DNA of 64,000 nt from Bacillota bacterium (GCA_023386315.1 JAEWJZ010000029.1:186001-250000); one strand, 5' to 3'. Positions 18,538-26,917 are shown, counted from the stretch's first letter. A program made the numbers and translations. The notes: a model not told the origin generated them from the sequence alone.

Positions 18538-19333
18538 TACCACTCTTCGGGATGGCGAACAGTGTCCGGGCGTTGTATTCTCTCCTTCTGACAAGGTGCG
18601 TCTGGCTTTGTTTCTCGACAGCATCGGTGTTTCTGAAATTGAAGCGGGGATTTACGACGTGGGTACAGAGGGCGTTCATTATATCAGCGAAATCATGAAA
18701 AAGAAAAAGCAGGCAGCCATCTCCCTATGGTCTAAATTAAACCCTGGGAATGTAGAAGAATCAGCCAGGCAGAAACCGGATTTAATTCATATCGGGACGC
18801 CTGTGTCCTATGCGCAGATTTATAATAAATTGGGGAAAAATAAAAAATGGATTGAGAATTCCCTTCAGGAATGTATGGAAGTTGCCAGGAACTATAACAT
18901 ACCCATTACGGTAGGCTTGGAAGATGCATCAAGGGCAGATGTGGCATTTTTAGTCTCTTTAATCCGTCTGATGAAGCAGAAGGGAGTGGAGACCATTCGT
19001 CTGGCAGATACGGTTGGGGTGTTGTTTCCCAGACGGGCAGGGGAGCTGGTGAGGGAAATAAAACAGACAGGAATCATGATTGAGGTTCATGAACATAATG
19101 ACTTTGGGATGGCAGTGGCCAATTCCATGGTCATGGCACTTTCAGGGGCCGATATGGTGGATGGAACGCTGCTTGGAATCGGAGAGCGTGCCGGCAACTG
19201 CAACCTCTATGAATTTGTCCATAGTGCAGCCCGTAAATTTGATTTAAGTGTCAGCAGTGCGGATATCAAAAAAGGGGAAAATCTTTTAAATTCCATAATG
19301 AATGGAGGGAAGAAGAATGATTCGCAAGATTAA
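18512..19333 (+). CDS. nifV-alpha: homocitrate synthase, alpha subunit (catalytic half of a split NifV)
   Basis: A 273-residue TIM-barrel domain of the isopropylmalate/homocitrate synthase family: the catalytic VDTTLRDGEQCPGV at residues 8-21, the metal-binding HxH in VHEHNDFGMAVANS around residue 190, and GTLLGIGERAGNCNL. It condenses acetyl-CoA with 2-oxoglutarate to homocitrate for FeMo-co. It overlaps nifV-omega by 26 bases and the next gene by 17, so translation is probably coupled throughout. Confidence 0.9.
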   Translation: MKRRIKIVDTTLRDGEQCPGVVFSPSDKVRLALFLDSIGVSEIEAGIYDVGTEGVHYISEIMKKKKQAAISLWSKLNPGNVEESARQKPDLIHIGTPVSYAQIYNKLGKNKKWIENSLQECMEVARNYNIPITVGLEDASRADVAFLVSLIRLMKQKGVETIRLADTVGVLFPRRAGELVREIKQTGIMIEVHEHNDFGMAVANSMVMALSGADMVDGTLLGIGERAGNCNLYEFVHSAARKFDLSVSSADIKKGENLLNSIMNGGKKNDSQD

Positions 19334-20711
19334 ATTTGAAGATGGCAGAGAAAAACTGGCGGAAGGAATTTTAAGTCTCTGCCGCGTTCTCTCCTTAGAA
19401 GGACAGGTGCTGGTAAACGGAGTTTACAGTTTTTCTGCCTCTGAGGTGGCAGGAAAGCTTGAGGGAACGGATTTATTTTTCAACCAGGGAATCCGTCTGG
19501 CGGCGGCAGCCATTGGTGAGATTAATCAGAATGCAGGCTGCGGAACCGGGGAGTCAGCACGTATGACTGCGGAGCTTTTGGCCTATTGTGAAAGAAAATC
19601 GGCATCGGGAATCAGTCCGGTACTTCTCGCCAGAGAGCTGAAAACAGCTGCAAAAACCCTGGAAGTATTTGTTCGTGAAAAAGCGATTCCCCTGTCAGAT
19701 GCAAAAACAGATCTGGTTGAAGCGATTACCAAAGACCGGGAGACTGCCCAAATGGTTGTTGATGGATCAAAAGTGGGGGAAGTGGTTGTAAAAGATTCCA
19801 TGTCTGGGGAAACAAGGCTGGAAATTACCAGAGGTATGCGTCTTGATGGAGGTTTGGCAGTGGGGGCAGAAGGAACGGTATCGGATGCCCTTGTTCTCAT
19901 TGCAAAAACCCCCATCACTTCCTTTTCAAGCCTCTACCCGCTTCTTCAAAAGACCGGACAGCAGAATTTATTCATTCTGGCTGACGGGATAGAGGGAGAA
20001 GCCCTGACCCTTCTTAATGCAAATGTGAAACAGAACCGCATTCATGTAAGAGCCATGAAGGCGCCGGGATTGGGCAGGAGAAAAGAGGATCTTTTAGAGG
20101 ACGCTGCGGTGTACACGGATACAGTGGTTTTTGACGGTATTTATCCATGCAGAATGGAAGAAGTCTCTCCTGCCATGCTGGGGCGGGCAAAAGCCGTGAC
20201 AGCTGCCGGTTCCTATACGATTATGGAGGGAAATACGGATAACAGCCGGATTTGCAGACGGGTTGAGGGTATAGAGGAACGGATCCACGATCCGAAAACC
20301 AATTATTATGATAAGCAGAAGCTGAGAGAAAGAATTGCAGGATTAATGGGCTGTGCACCTGTGATCTATGCAGGCGGATACACCGCAGTCCAGGCGAAGG
20401 AAGAGAAAAGAAGAATCGAATCTGCAGTGGCCTATTATCAGACGGTGAAGCAGTATGGAGTATTGAAAAAAGATGATTTAAACAGCTTTCCAACCGGATC
20501 AGAAGCAGAAAGGTTCCTGACAGAGTCCATGAAGCAAAGCTTTAAAAAAGAGGAAATCAGCGCATATCTGCTTATTCTGATGATTCAGAAGATCTGCGGG
20601 TTGATTGTCATGTGGCTGACAACCGGAGCCGTCATGGTGAGTACCGGATATGACAGAGAAGACTTAGAGCTGATAAAAAGCGGAGTGGATATAGAAAGGT
20701 TAAGGAGCTGA
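19317..20711 (+). CDS. degenerate GroEL/Hsp60-like chaperonin encoded in the nif operon
   Basis: 464 residues clearly related to GroEL but shorter and altered. The N-terminus (IRKIKFEDGREKLAEGI) matches GroEL's start. The apical part (about 170-300) keeps EITRGMRLDGG, NLFILADGIEGEALTLL and MKAPGLGRRKEDLLEDAAVYT. A further match is DKQKLRERIAGLMG plus KEEKRRIESAVAY. ATPase residues look lost: GroEL's GDGTTT is GCGTGES (74-80), the TLGPKG loop is SLEGQ, and the GGG loop after the second intermediate domain is missing. It is therefore probably not an ATP-driven cage but a binding or scaffolding relative. The ATG at 19317, after GGAGGG, lies inside nifV-alpha. A role in nitrogenase folding or cofactor insertion is inferred. 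Confidence 0.8.
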   Translation: MIRKIKFEDGREKLAEGILSLCRVLSLEGQVLVNGVYSFSASEVAGKLEGTDLFFNQGIRLAAAAIGEINQNAGCGTGESARMTAELLAYCERKSASGISPVLLARELKTAAKTLEVFVREKAIPLSDAKTDLVEAITKDRETAQMVVDGSKVGEVVVKDSMSGETRLEITRGMRLDGGLAVGAEGTVSDALVLIAKTPITSFSSLYPLLQKTGQQNLFILADGIEGEALTLLNANVKQNRIHVRAMKAPGLGRRKEDLLEDAAVYTDTVVFDGIYPCRMEEVSPAMLGRAKAVTAAGSYTIMEGNTDNSRICRRVEGIEERIHDPKTNYYDKQKLRERIAGLMGCAPVIYAGGYTAVQAKEEKRRIESAVAYYQTVKQYGVLKKDDLNSFPTGSEAERFLTESMKQSFKKEEISAYLLILMIQKICGLIVMWLTTGAVMVSTGYDREDLELIKSGVDIERLRS

Positions 20712-20712
20712 T

Positions 20713-21003
20713 ATGAACATCAGGAAAATAAAGCTGAAGCCGGGATTTGCATTAATGGAACTTGGAGGAGAATTCTGCATTTTCGATGAAAGAGACAGCC
20801 AGAACGGTTCCTTAGACGGTCTGCCATCGGTAAATGAAATCTGTATCTTCTTATGGAACAGCCTGGAGAGGGGGGCAGGAGTGGGAGAACTGACCGCCCT
20901 TTTATCCGAGAAAAAAAATATTGACGAAGAAGATGCAAGGCTTGAGCTGGAGGAGTTTCTTGCAAAACTGATCCATGGCAATGTAGTTGAAATTGATGGG
21001 TAA
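20713..21003 (+). CDS. PqqD-like small protein in the nif operon
   Basis: A 96-residue protein with the PqqD pattern: a strand-rich start (LKPGFALMELGGEFCIFDE), then LPSVNEICIFLWNSLERG where PqqD has its LNxxGxxIW region, a helical part, and LELEEFLAKLIHGNVVEI at the end. PqqD folds (RiPP recognition elements) normally present a peptide to a radical-SAM enzyme. Here it begins one base after the chaperonin-like gene and no precursor peptide is visible. The operon's only radical-SAM enzyme is NifB. It may act as a docking domain for a nitrogenase assembly partner; this is inference. Confidence 0.7.
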   Translation: MNIRKIKLKPGFALMELGGEFCIFDERDSQNGSLDGLPSVNEICIFLWNSLERGAGVGELTALLSEKKNIDEEDARLELEEFLAKLIHGNVVEIDG

Positions 21004-21018
21004 AGGAGGAGCGGACAG

Positions 21019-21630
21019 GTGGAAAAAATAGCGGTGATCAGCAAAAATCAGGAACTGGTTCCTTTTTTGCAGTGTAATCTGGTGGAAATTTTTAAAAAAG
21101 AGGGGGCACAGTGGCAGGTGGTGCGGACCTCTCCCTTTTCTGCCATAAAAGGAAATACAGTTGAGGAACTAAGAAAAGAAACGGAAGCTGTCCTGACTCT
21201 CACAGAGGATGCAAAAGCAGTTTTGTGCAGAGAACTTTCAGGAATCCCCTTTTCGGTATTCAACCAAAAGGGATGCTGCATCTTTTGCGCAGAAATAGCG
21301 GATCAGGACACATTTGACGGAATGGTAAAGGATATGGAAGAAAGTGATGAAAAGCGAAGAAGGAAAGAAGAGATGATTAAGAATGCCGGACCTGTGGAAA
21401 CGCAGACGCCTGGAATCTACTTTCTGGACCTGGCACAGCTTCAAAAGGATTGCCCGGAGATTTCTTCGAAAAAAGCACTTTTACCGTTTCTTTCCAATAC
21501 CCCATTTCTCGAATTGCAGCTTGTATGTGCCCACATTCCACCATGGCTGGAAACAGATGCGGCCTATGAAAAAAAGGTCCGTCCGGGGGAGGGAGGAGTA
21601 CATATAACGGTAACCAGAAAACAGTGTTAG
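21019..21630 (+). CDS. AnfO-like nitrogenase accessory protein
   Basis: A 203-residue protein that resembles AnfO, a family first seen with Fe-only nitrogenases. It starts EKIAVISKN, has WQVVRTSPFSAIKG followed by ELSGIPFSVFNQKGCCIF, and ends IYFLDLAQLQ...ISSKKALLPFLSNTPFLELQL...PPWLE. The middle (~105-130) is charged and probably helical. AnfO function is unknown, with a suspected role in assembly or heme/FeS handling. Here it sits in a Mo-type cluster with no anfG. The start is a GTG at 21019 with AAGGAGG nine bases upstream. Confidence 0.65.
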   Translation: MEKIAVISKNQELVPFLQCNLVEIFKKEGAQWQVVRTSPFSAIKGNTVEELRKETEAVLTLTEDAKAVLCRELSGIPFSVFNQKGCCIFCAEIADQDTFDGMVKDMEESDEKRRRKEEMIKNAGPVETQTPGIYFLDLAQLQKDCPEISSKKALLPFLSNTPFLELQLVCAHIPPWLETDAAYEKKVRPGEGGVHITVTRKQC

Positions 21631-21645
21631 CAGGAGGTGAAAGCA

Positions 21646-22632
21646 ATGCAAAATTATATGGTTTTAGACGCACGGACACTTCAGACTCCTTATGGTATCC
21701 TGGGTGGAGTGGACTCCTTTCTCTGTCATCCAAACGGAGAGCTTTCAGGAGTGAGCCTGTCGGAGAAAAATATGATCGTCACCCAGGCAGGAGAGCTGAT
21801 TCCGGCCTATACGGAAAACGGAAGAAGAAAAAAGAAACCGTCTGTGGAGTTTGACAGGCAGGGAATGGTGATCAGTGTGGCACTGGAAGAGCAGCAGGAG
21901 GTTCTTACTCCCATTGGGGAGCTTCCGGTTGAGCTGATTAAATTTTATCCCACCGGAGAGATTCACCGGGTATTTATCCTCGATGGGCAGATAAGCGGTT
22001 TCTGGACGGAGGAAGATGAGCGGGAGCTTAACATTTCCCTGACCTTTGATCTGGGTTTTACCGAATTTCAGGCAATGATCAATGGTCTGTGTTTTTATAA
22101 AAGCGGTGATATTAGAAGCATCACCTTATTTCCGGGAGAAAAGGCTTCCATACGGACTCCTGCGGGAATTATGGAAACAAAGGTGGGGCTGTCCTTATAT
22201 GAGTCGGGAAGTTTAAAATCAATAGAACCGGCAGAATCTGTTCTGTTATCGACGCCAATCGGAAGAATAACTGCTTATGACCCGGACCAGATTGGAATCA
22301 ATGCAGACAGCAATTCTCTGTCTTTCACGGAAAATGGAGAGATAAAGGCTCTTATTACCTGTGATCACTCCATCTATGTTCAGACAGAGGAAGGAGTGAT
22401 GAAAAAATATTCTCCCCATATAAAACCCCATCCGCTCTATGATGAGATCCTCACTGTATCGGGAATGAAAGTGGAGTTTTTCCAGGAATCAGGCGAAGTG
22501 ATGATTGAAAATGAAAGATATAATCTGGAATCATGCGGATTTACCATAGAACCTTTTGTACGGCCCGGAATGCACTGCAGCCCTTCTGACTGCGCAAACT
22601 GCTCCCTGTGCAATAAAGCAATGAGAGAATAA
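21646..22632 (+). CDS. unknown nif-operon repeat protein with C-terminal four-cysteine motif
   Basis: I do not recognise this 328-residue protein. It is built from about six or seven imperfect repeats: a TPxG turn (QTPYGIL, LTPIGEL, RTPAGIM, STPIGRI), then a short strand, then an aromatic-xxxG turn (FYPTGEI, FYKSGDI, LYESGSL, FTENGEI, FFQESGEV). This suggests a repeated beta-hairpin solenoid or sheet, somewhat like MORN-type repeats. The last 20 residues hold Cys-x4-Cys-x2-Cys-x2-Cys, a likely Fe-S or metal site. There is no signal peptide, so it should be cytoplasmic. The ATG at 21646 follows CAGGAGGTG. Last gene of the operon; a role in metal-cluster delivery is inferred. Confidence 0.6.
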   Translation: MQNYMVLDARTLQTPYGILGGVDSFLCHPNGELSGVSLSEKNMIVTQAGELIPAYTENGRRKKKPSVEFDRQGMVISVALEEQQEVLTPIGELPVELIKFYPTGEIHRVFILDGQISGFWTEEDERELNISLTFDLGFTEFQAMINGLCFYKSGDIRSITLFPGEKASIRTPAGIMETKVGLSLYESGSLKSIEPAESVLLSTPIGRITAYDPDQIGINADSNSLSFTENGEIKALITCDHSIYVQTEEGVMKKYSPHIKPHPLYDEILTVSGMKVEFFQESGEVMIENERYNLESCGFTIEPFVRPGMHCSPSDCANCSLCNKAMRE

Positions 22633-22670
22633 ATGAATGGAACTGCCGGACACTCGGCAGTTCCATTCAT
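22633..22670. terminator. bidirectional terminator at the end of the nif operon
   Basis: A perfect 16-bp stem (22633-22648 with 22655-22670) around the loop GACACT. It lies between the converging nif operon and the CstA-type gene and can serve both, although the flanking T runs are short. Confidence 0.75.
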
Positions 22671-22678
22671 TTGGATGT

Positions 22679-24130
22679 TTAATCTGATTTTGCAGCAGCA
22701 TACTCCGTCTCACAGGCTGAAGCGCCTGCATGGCTGCCTTTTCCCAGAACAGAGGTATAGTAAAAGGTACCAAAGCAGACAGCTGCAAAAAGAATTCCGA
22801 TTGGATAAGCAATTTTGGTTGAAATCTGCAGCCCCTCTTTTGCCATCAGTATATAGGTACAGGAAACAGCGGACATAAAGGTCGCAGGAAGCACTGTGAT
22901 CCAGTAAAAGCGTTTTTTCCGGTATAAATAGACGCTTGCAGTCCATAACGCGATCATTGCCAGTGTCTGGTTGCTCCAGGAGAAATATCTCCATACGATC
23001 TGAACATCAAACTGGGTCAGAACAGAACCAACTGCCAGAAGCGGTATGGTAAGGAGCAGCCGGTTTTTCACCGGTTTCTGGTCAAGTTTAAACCAGTCTG
23101 CCAAAGTCAGACGTGCACTTCTGTAAGCCGTATCTGCAGAAGAGATGGGGCATGCGATGACTCCGATCATTGCAATAACGGCACCAACGGGTCCCAGAAG
23201 CTTAAAGCAGATTTCATAAACAACGCTGGACTGTCCATTTCCAAGTGCGGTTAAAAGACCGCCGGTTCCGTCATAGAAGGCAACTCCTGCAGCAGCCCAG
23301 ATGAGTGCGATGACTCCTTCTGCAACCATGGCACCGTAAAAAACCTTCCGGCCGTCCGCTTCATTGGTAAGGCAGCGGGCCATTAAAGGAGACTGGGTGG
23401 CATGGAATCCGGAAATTGCACCGCAGGCTACGGATATAAACATGGTAGGCCAGATCGGTGTTCCGGCGGGGTGGAGATTGGAAAGCGTTATTTCAGGGAT
23501 GTGATATCCTTTAAACAGGATCGCACCGCCAACGCCCAATGCCATCACAATCAGGCAGACTCCAAAGAAAGGATAGATTTTTCCAATCACCTTGTCAATG
23601 GGAACAAAGGTTGCAATAAAATAGTAGATCAGAACAACTGCCAGCCAGAATCTGGAATTTAAGACATGGGGCGTCAGCATGGCTAAGAGGTTTGCCGGAC
23701 CGGTAGAAAAGGTCACGCCTACCAATACAAGGAGAACCACTGAAAATACACGCATGATCTGCTTCATGGCAGTGCCCAGATAGGAACCGGTCAGCTCTGA
23801 TACACTGGCTCCCTTATGCCGCATGGACATCATGCCAATCATGTAATCGTGTACACCGCCGCCTAATAAAGTTCCGAAGGTGATCCACAAAAATACGCCT
23901 GGCCCCCAGCAGGCTCCGGCAAGTGCTCCGAAGATGGGACCAAGGCCTGCAATATTAAGCAGCTGGATCAAAAAGATCCGGGGGGTCCCCATGGGAACGT
24001 AGTCGCTGCCATCCGTCATGGAAAGAGCCGGTGTTTCTCTGTCATCGGGGCCGAAAACTTTTTCTGCAATTCTGCTGTAGAAGAAAAACCCTGCAACCAG
24101 AAGCAACAGACATAGAAAGAAACTTATCAT
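22679..24130 (-). CDS. CstA/BtsT-type carbon-starvation transporter
   Basis: A 483-residue membrane protein of the CstA family with about 13-14 helices. Typical segments are RIFLIQLLNIAGLGPIFGALAGACWGP, GTLLGGGVHDYMIG, SVACGAISGFHATQSPLMARC and ACPISSADTAYRSARL. Relatives (CstA, BtsT/YjiY) take up pyruvate or peptides. It is the shorter clostridial form. Located just downstream of a LytS/LytR-type system on the same strand, it matches the BtsSR-BtsT pyruvate circuit of enterobacteria; pyruvate specificity here is an inference. Confidence 0.85.
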   Translation of the reverse strand: MISFFLCLLLLVAGFFFYSRIAEKVFGPDDRETPALSMTDGSDYVPMGTPRIFLIQLLNIAGLGPIFGALAGACWGPGVFLWITFGTLLGGGVHDYMIGMMSMRHKGASVSELTGSYLGTAMKQIMRVFSVVLLVLVGVTFSTGPANLLAMLTPHVLNSRFWLAVVLIYYFIATFVPIDKVIGKIYPFFGVCLIVMALGVGGAILFKGYHIPEITLSNLHPAGTPIWPTMFISVACGAISGFHATQSPLMARCLTNEADGRKVFYGAMVAEGVIALIWAAAGVAFYDGTGGLLTALGNGQSSVVYEICFKLLGPVGAVIAMIGVIACPISSADTAYRSARLTLADWFKLDQKPVKNRLLLTIPLLAVGSVLTQFDVQIVWRYFSWSNQTLAMIALWTASVYLYRKKRFYWITVLPATFMSAVSCTYILMAKEGLQISTKIAYPIGILFAAVCFGTFYYTSVLGKGSHAGASACETEYAAAKSD

Positions 24131-24178
24131 ATACCTACCTCCTATTATTGATAAAACATCTCGTCACCATCAATTATA

Positions 24179-24209
24179 ATGAAATGTGCACAATAATAAA
24201 TGAAAAATG
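24179..24209 (-). promoter_or_regulatory. two direct repeats, possible LytTR-regulator site upstream of the CstA gene
   Basis: On the minus strand CATTTTTCAT (24209-24200) and CACATTTCAT (24188-24179) are repeated at exactly 21 bases, two helical turns, ~50-80 bases before the CstA start. The spacing and the CATTTCAT core resemble the sites of E. coli YpdB, a LytTR regulator of the same kind. Confidence 0.45.
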
Positions 24210-24242
24210 GATGAAAAGCAGGTATTTATGCATAAACAGCAG

Positions 24243-24965
24243 CTAAACACCAATGATCTGCCGGAGCTGTTTGATTTTTTCTCTACCTACGGGGAGAATC
24301 TCTTTCTCGAACCCCTGCATTTTAACTGCCATACTGGTATTGGCCCATGGAAACATTTCACATATATAATTTAAATTAATCAGATAGCTTTTGTGAATCC
24401 GGTAAAAATCATAAGAAGAAAGACGTTTCTCATATTCGCCCAGCAGCTGGTTTTCCGTATAATCCCTGGTAACTGTATGGATTACGCAGCTCCGGCAGCA
24501 GGTTTCAATGTAGACGATCTGTCTGATATCAAGAAGTATAATGGTTCTGCTGACATTAATGGGAAGCTTATGTGCAGGGAAGGAAAAATTATTTTTGGGA
24601 GAATGATCCAGATCCTGTCTGCATTTTTCAAGAATCCGGCGTAACCGTTCCGGATCAAATGGTTTTAAAATGTAGTTATTCACTCCCAGCTCAAATGCCT
24701 GGACTGCATACTGGGAAAATGCGGTGGCAAAGACGATCTGGGCATTAGGCAGCATTCTCCTGGCTGCTGCCGCCAGTGTTGTTCCCTCCATATCATTTAA
24801 GCTGATATCAAGGAAGAGAATATCAAAAAGATGTTGTCCAAACAGTTCCAGTGCACAACTGCCGCTGTCTCCTTCCATGATTTCGCTGTCAGGGAGGATT
24901 GATAATATCTGATGTATCAGTTCTTTTCGTGCCGGGCGTTCATCATCAATGACTGCAATTTTCAT
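24243..24965 (-). CDS. LytTR-family response regulator (BtsR/LytR-like)
   Basis: 240 residues: a receiver domain (MKIAVIDDERPARKEL with the acidic pair; phospho-acceptor Asp in ILFLDISLNDMEG; Lys in NYILKPFDP) and a LytTR DNA-binding domain (IVYIETCCRSCVIHT, YDFYRIHKSYLINLNYI). The start overlaps the kinase stop by four bases, so the two are coupled. It probably activates the CstA-type gene immediately downstream. Confidence 0.9.
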   Translation of the reverse strand: MKIAVIDDERPARKELIHQILSILPDSEIMEGDSGSCALELFGQHLFDILFLDISLNDMEGTTLAAAARRMLPNAQIVFATAFSQYAVQAFELGVNNYILKPFDPERLRRILEKCRQDLDHSPKNNFSFPAHKLPINVSRTIILLDIRQIVYIETCCRSCVIHTVTRDYTENQLLGEYEKRLSSYDFYRIHKSYLINLNYICEMFPWANTSMAVKMQGFEKEILPVGREKIKQLRQIIGV

Positions 24966-26713
24966 AGGTAAATCCTCCTGTTCTCCATTAAGACATCTTT
25001 TTCCCGGGCAGCAGCATATTCCTCTTCATATCTGGATTCAGGGGCGGGTGGGATGGTAAAAAAGATATCGGAACCGGAATCGGAGCTTTGGATATGAAGT
25101 CCATGCTCCTGTCCATAAATGCTTTTTAACCGTTTATGGACATTTTCCAGTCCTACTCCGCCGTAATGCTCCCCGTGATAAAGCTGGCGTATAATCGTTT
25201 CAGGAATCCCGGAGCCTTTGTCTGAAACGGAGATTTTTATGAATTCTCCTTCCATACAGGCACAGATCGATACATATCGGTTTCCATTTTTGTCAAAGCC
25301 ATAGCGGACTGCATTTTCCACCAGCGGCTGAAGAATGAAAGCAGGAATCAGACAGTTTATTTTTTCACCGGTTTTAATCTCTGTATGAAGCTTCTCTTCG
25401 AATCTTGCTTTTTCCAGTTCCAGATAGCTGGTAACATGATGAAGCTCTGTTTCCAGTGTATGCATATAGGAGTTATGCTCCAGCGTCTGGCGGTAATACG
25501 AAGACAGGGTGAGGAGAAGTTCTCTTGCTCTATCCGGATTTTCACGGCAGACGTAGGAGATGGTGTTGAGTGAATTATACAGGAAGTGGGGATTGACCTG
25601 GGACTGCAGCGCTTTTAATTCTGCTTTGCGCCGTAATTTTTTCTGGTACTCCAGTTCGGACAGCTCAAACTGGGTGGAAAAAAGTCTGGCCAGCTCCGAA
25701 GCAAAATTTAAGTCGGACTGGGACTGCTGCCAGTGTTTTTTAATAATCATGGTCAGACTCCCGGTGACCTGATTCATCTCTATGATGGGAGCTGCCACAA
25801 TGATATGGTTTTTTAGAATGGAATACAGCGGATCGCCTTTTTCTGCGTAATGAAAAATGGTAGGCTTCCGGTCGTGGGTGGAGGCCAGGATGGGAGGAAG
25901 GACAGAATCCGTTTTCATATCCATTAATTCGGGATTTGCTTTCATACCCAGAATTTTTTCCGTATCAGTAATTAAGATGGCAGAGCAGCTGGCGGACTGG
26001 AAGATAATTTCAGCAGCAGCCTGCATATCCCGGGTGCTGTGTAAGCCCTTGTGAAGATGTGCAAGACTTTGCTCCACGATTCCAAGAGCCAGGCGCATCC
26101 GCTCAGCAAACTGGCTGTCCTCCTCTAAAAATACCATATTAAATGTACCGAGAAATACCAGCATTCCCAATGCGTTCATGGTCATCATGGGAAGTGAGAT
26201 CAGCTTTACAAGCTGGACTGCTGCAGAAAATGGCCGTGAAATGAGAAGGATAATCACCATCTGAAGTAATTCCACAAAAAATGTAAGAATAAAGACTCCG
26301 GCACTTCCAATTTTTCCTGCCTTAAACCGGCTGGAGAATAAGGAGCCTGCAACACCTTCAGCCAGGGTGGAGACAGCACAGGCTGCCGCGGTAAAGCCTC
26401 CAATATCAAACAGATAACGGTGGATTCCTCCGATCAGTGCAGCACCCATTCCCACATAAGGACCGCCTAAAAGACCTGCAGCCAGCACTCCGATTACCCT
26501 GGTGTTGACGATGGCTCCCTGGGCGCGGACGCCCGTGTAAGTTGATATGATGCTGATTGAGCCGAATATCAGTGCAAGCATAATCCCGCAGCCGGTCGAA
26601 TGTTTATCATAAAGGAGCATGTTCCGGACGATGGGGATTTTGGTCAGCACAGTTGCGATCAGGACCAAAAGACCGATATTTAATAGAAGACTGAAAAACA
26701 TAGCACTGGACAT
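24962..26713 (-). CDS. LytS/BtsS-type sensor histidine kinase
   Basis: 583 residues. The N-terminal ~190 form a 5TM-5TMR_LYT membrane sensor (GVRAQGAIVNTRVIGVLAAGLLGGPYVG), then a GAF-like domain (~215-350). Next comes the His_kinase box with the phospho-accepting His in QSQVNPHFLYNSLNTISY and an ATPase domain (NAVRYGFDKN, SVSDKGSGIP, GVGLENVHKRL). This is the LytS/BtsS architecture, known to sense extracellular pyruvate or membrane state. It phosphorylates the adjacent LytTR regulator. Confidence 0.92.
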   Translation of the reverse strand: MSSAMFFSLLLNIGLLVLIATVLTKIPIVRNMLLYDKHSTGCGIMLALIFGSISIISTYTGVRAQGAIVNTRVIGVLAAGLLGGPYVGMGAALIGGIHRYLFDIGGFTAAACAVSTLAEGVAGSLFSSRFKAGKIGSAGVFILTFFVELLQMVIILLISRPFSAAVQLVKLISLPMMTMNALGMLVFLGTFNMVFLEEDSQFAERMRLALGIVEQSLAHLHKGLHSTRDMQAAAEIIFQSASCSAILITDTEKILGMKANPELMDMKTDSVLPPILASTHDRKPTIFHYAEKGDPLYSILKNHIIVAAPIIEMNQVTGSLTMIIKKHWQQSQSDLNFASELARLFSTQFELSELEYQKKLRRKAELKALQSQVNPHFLYNSLNTISYVCRENPDRARELLLTLSSYYRQTLEHNSYMHTLETELHHVTSYLELEKARFEEKLHTEIKTGEKINCLIPAFILQPLVENAVRYGFDKNGNRYVSICACMEGEFIKISVSDKGSGIPETIIRQLYHGEHYGGVGLENVHKRLKSIYGQEHGLHIQSSDSGSDIFFTIPPAPESRYEEEYAAAREKDVLMENRRIYL

Positions 26714-26917
26714 AAGCTTCCCCCTTATACTGGCTGTTAAAATGCTGTTATAATTATACCAGATATTTTACAGAAATACAGTATGACGAGGGTGAAAAAC
26801 AGTTTTTACCAGTGCGCTCACACCGGAGGCTTTAACAGAGTGGTCTGAATACTATTTTGAATTGATGCAGATACCTTCACTAGAAAATAAATGATCGATA
26901 ACCTGTTATTAATAGTT

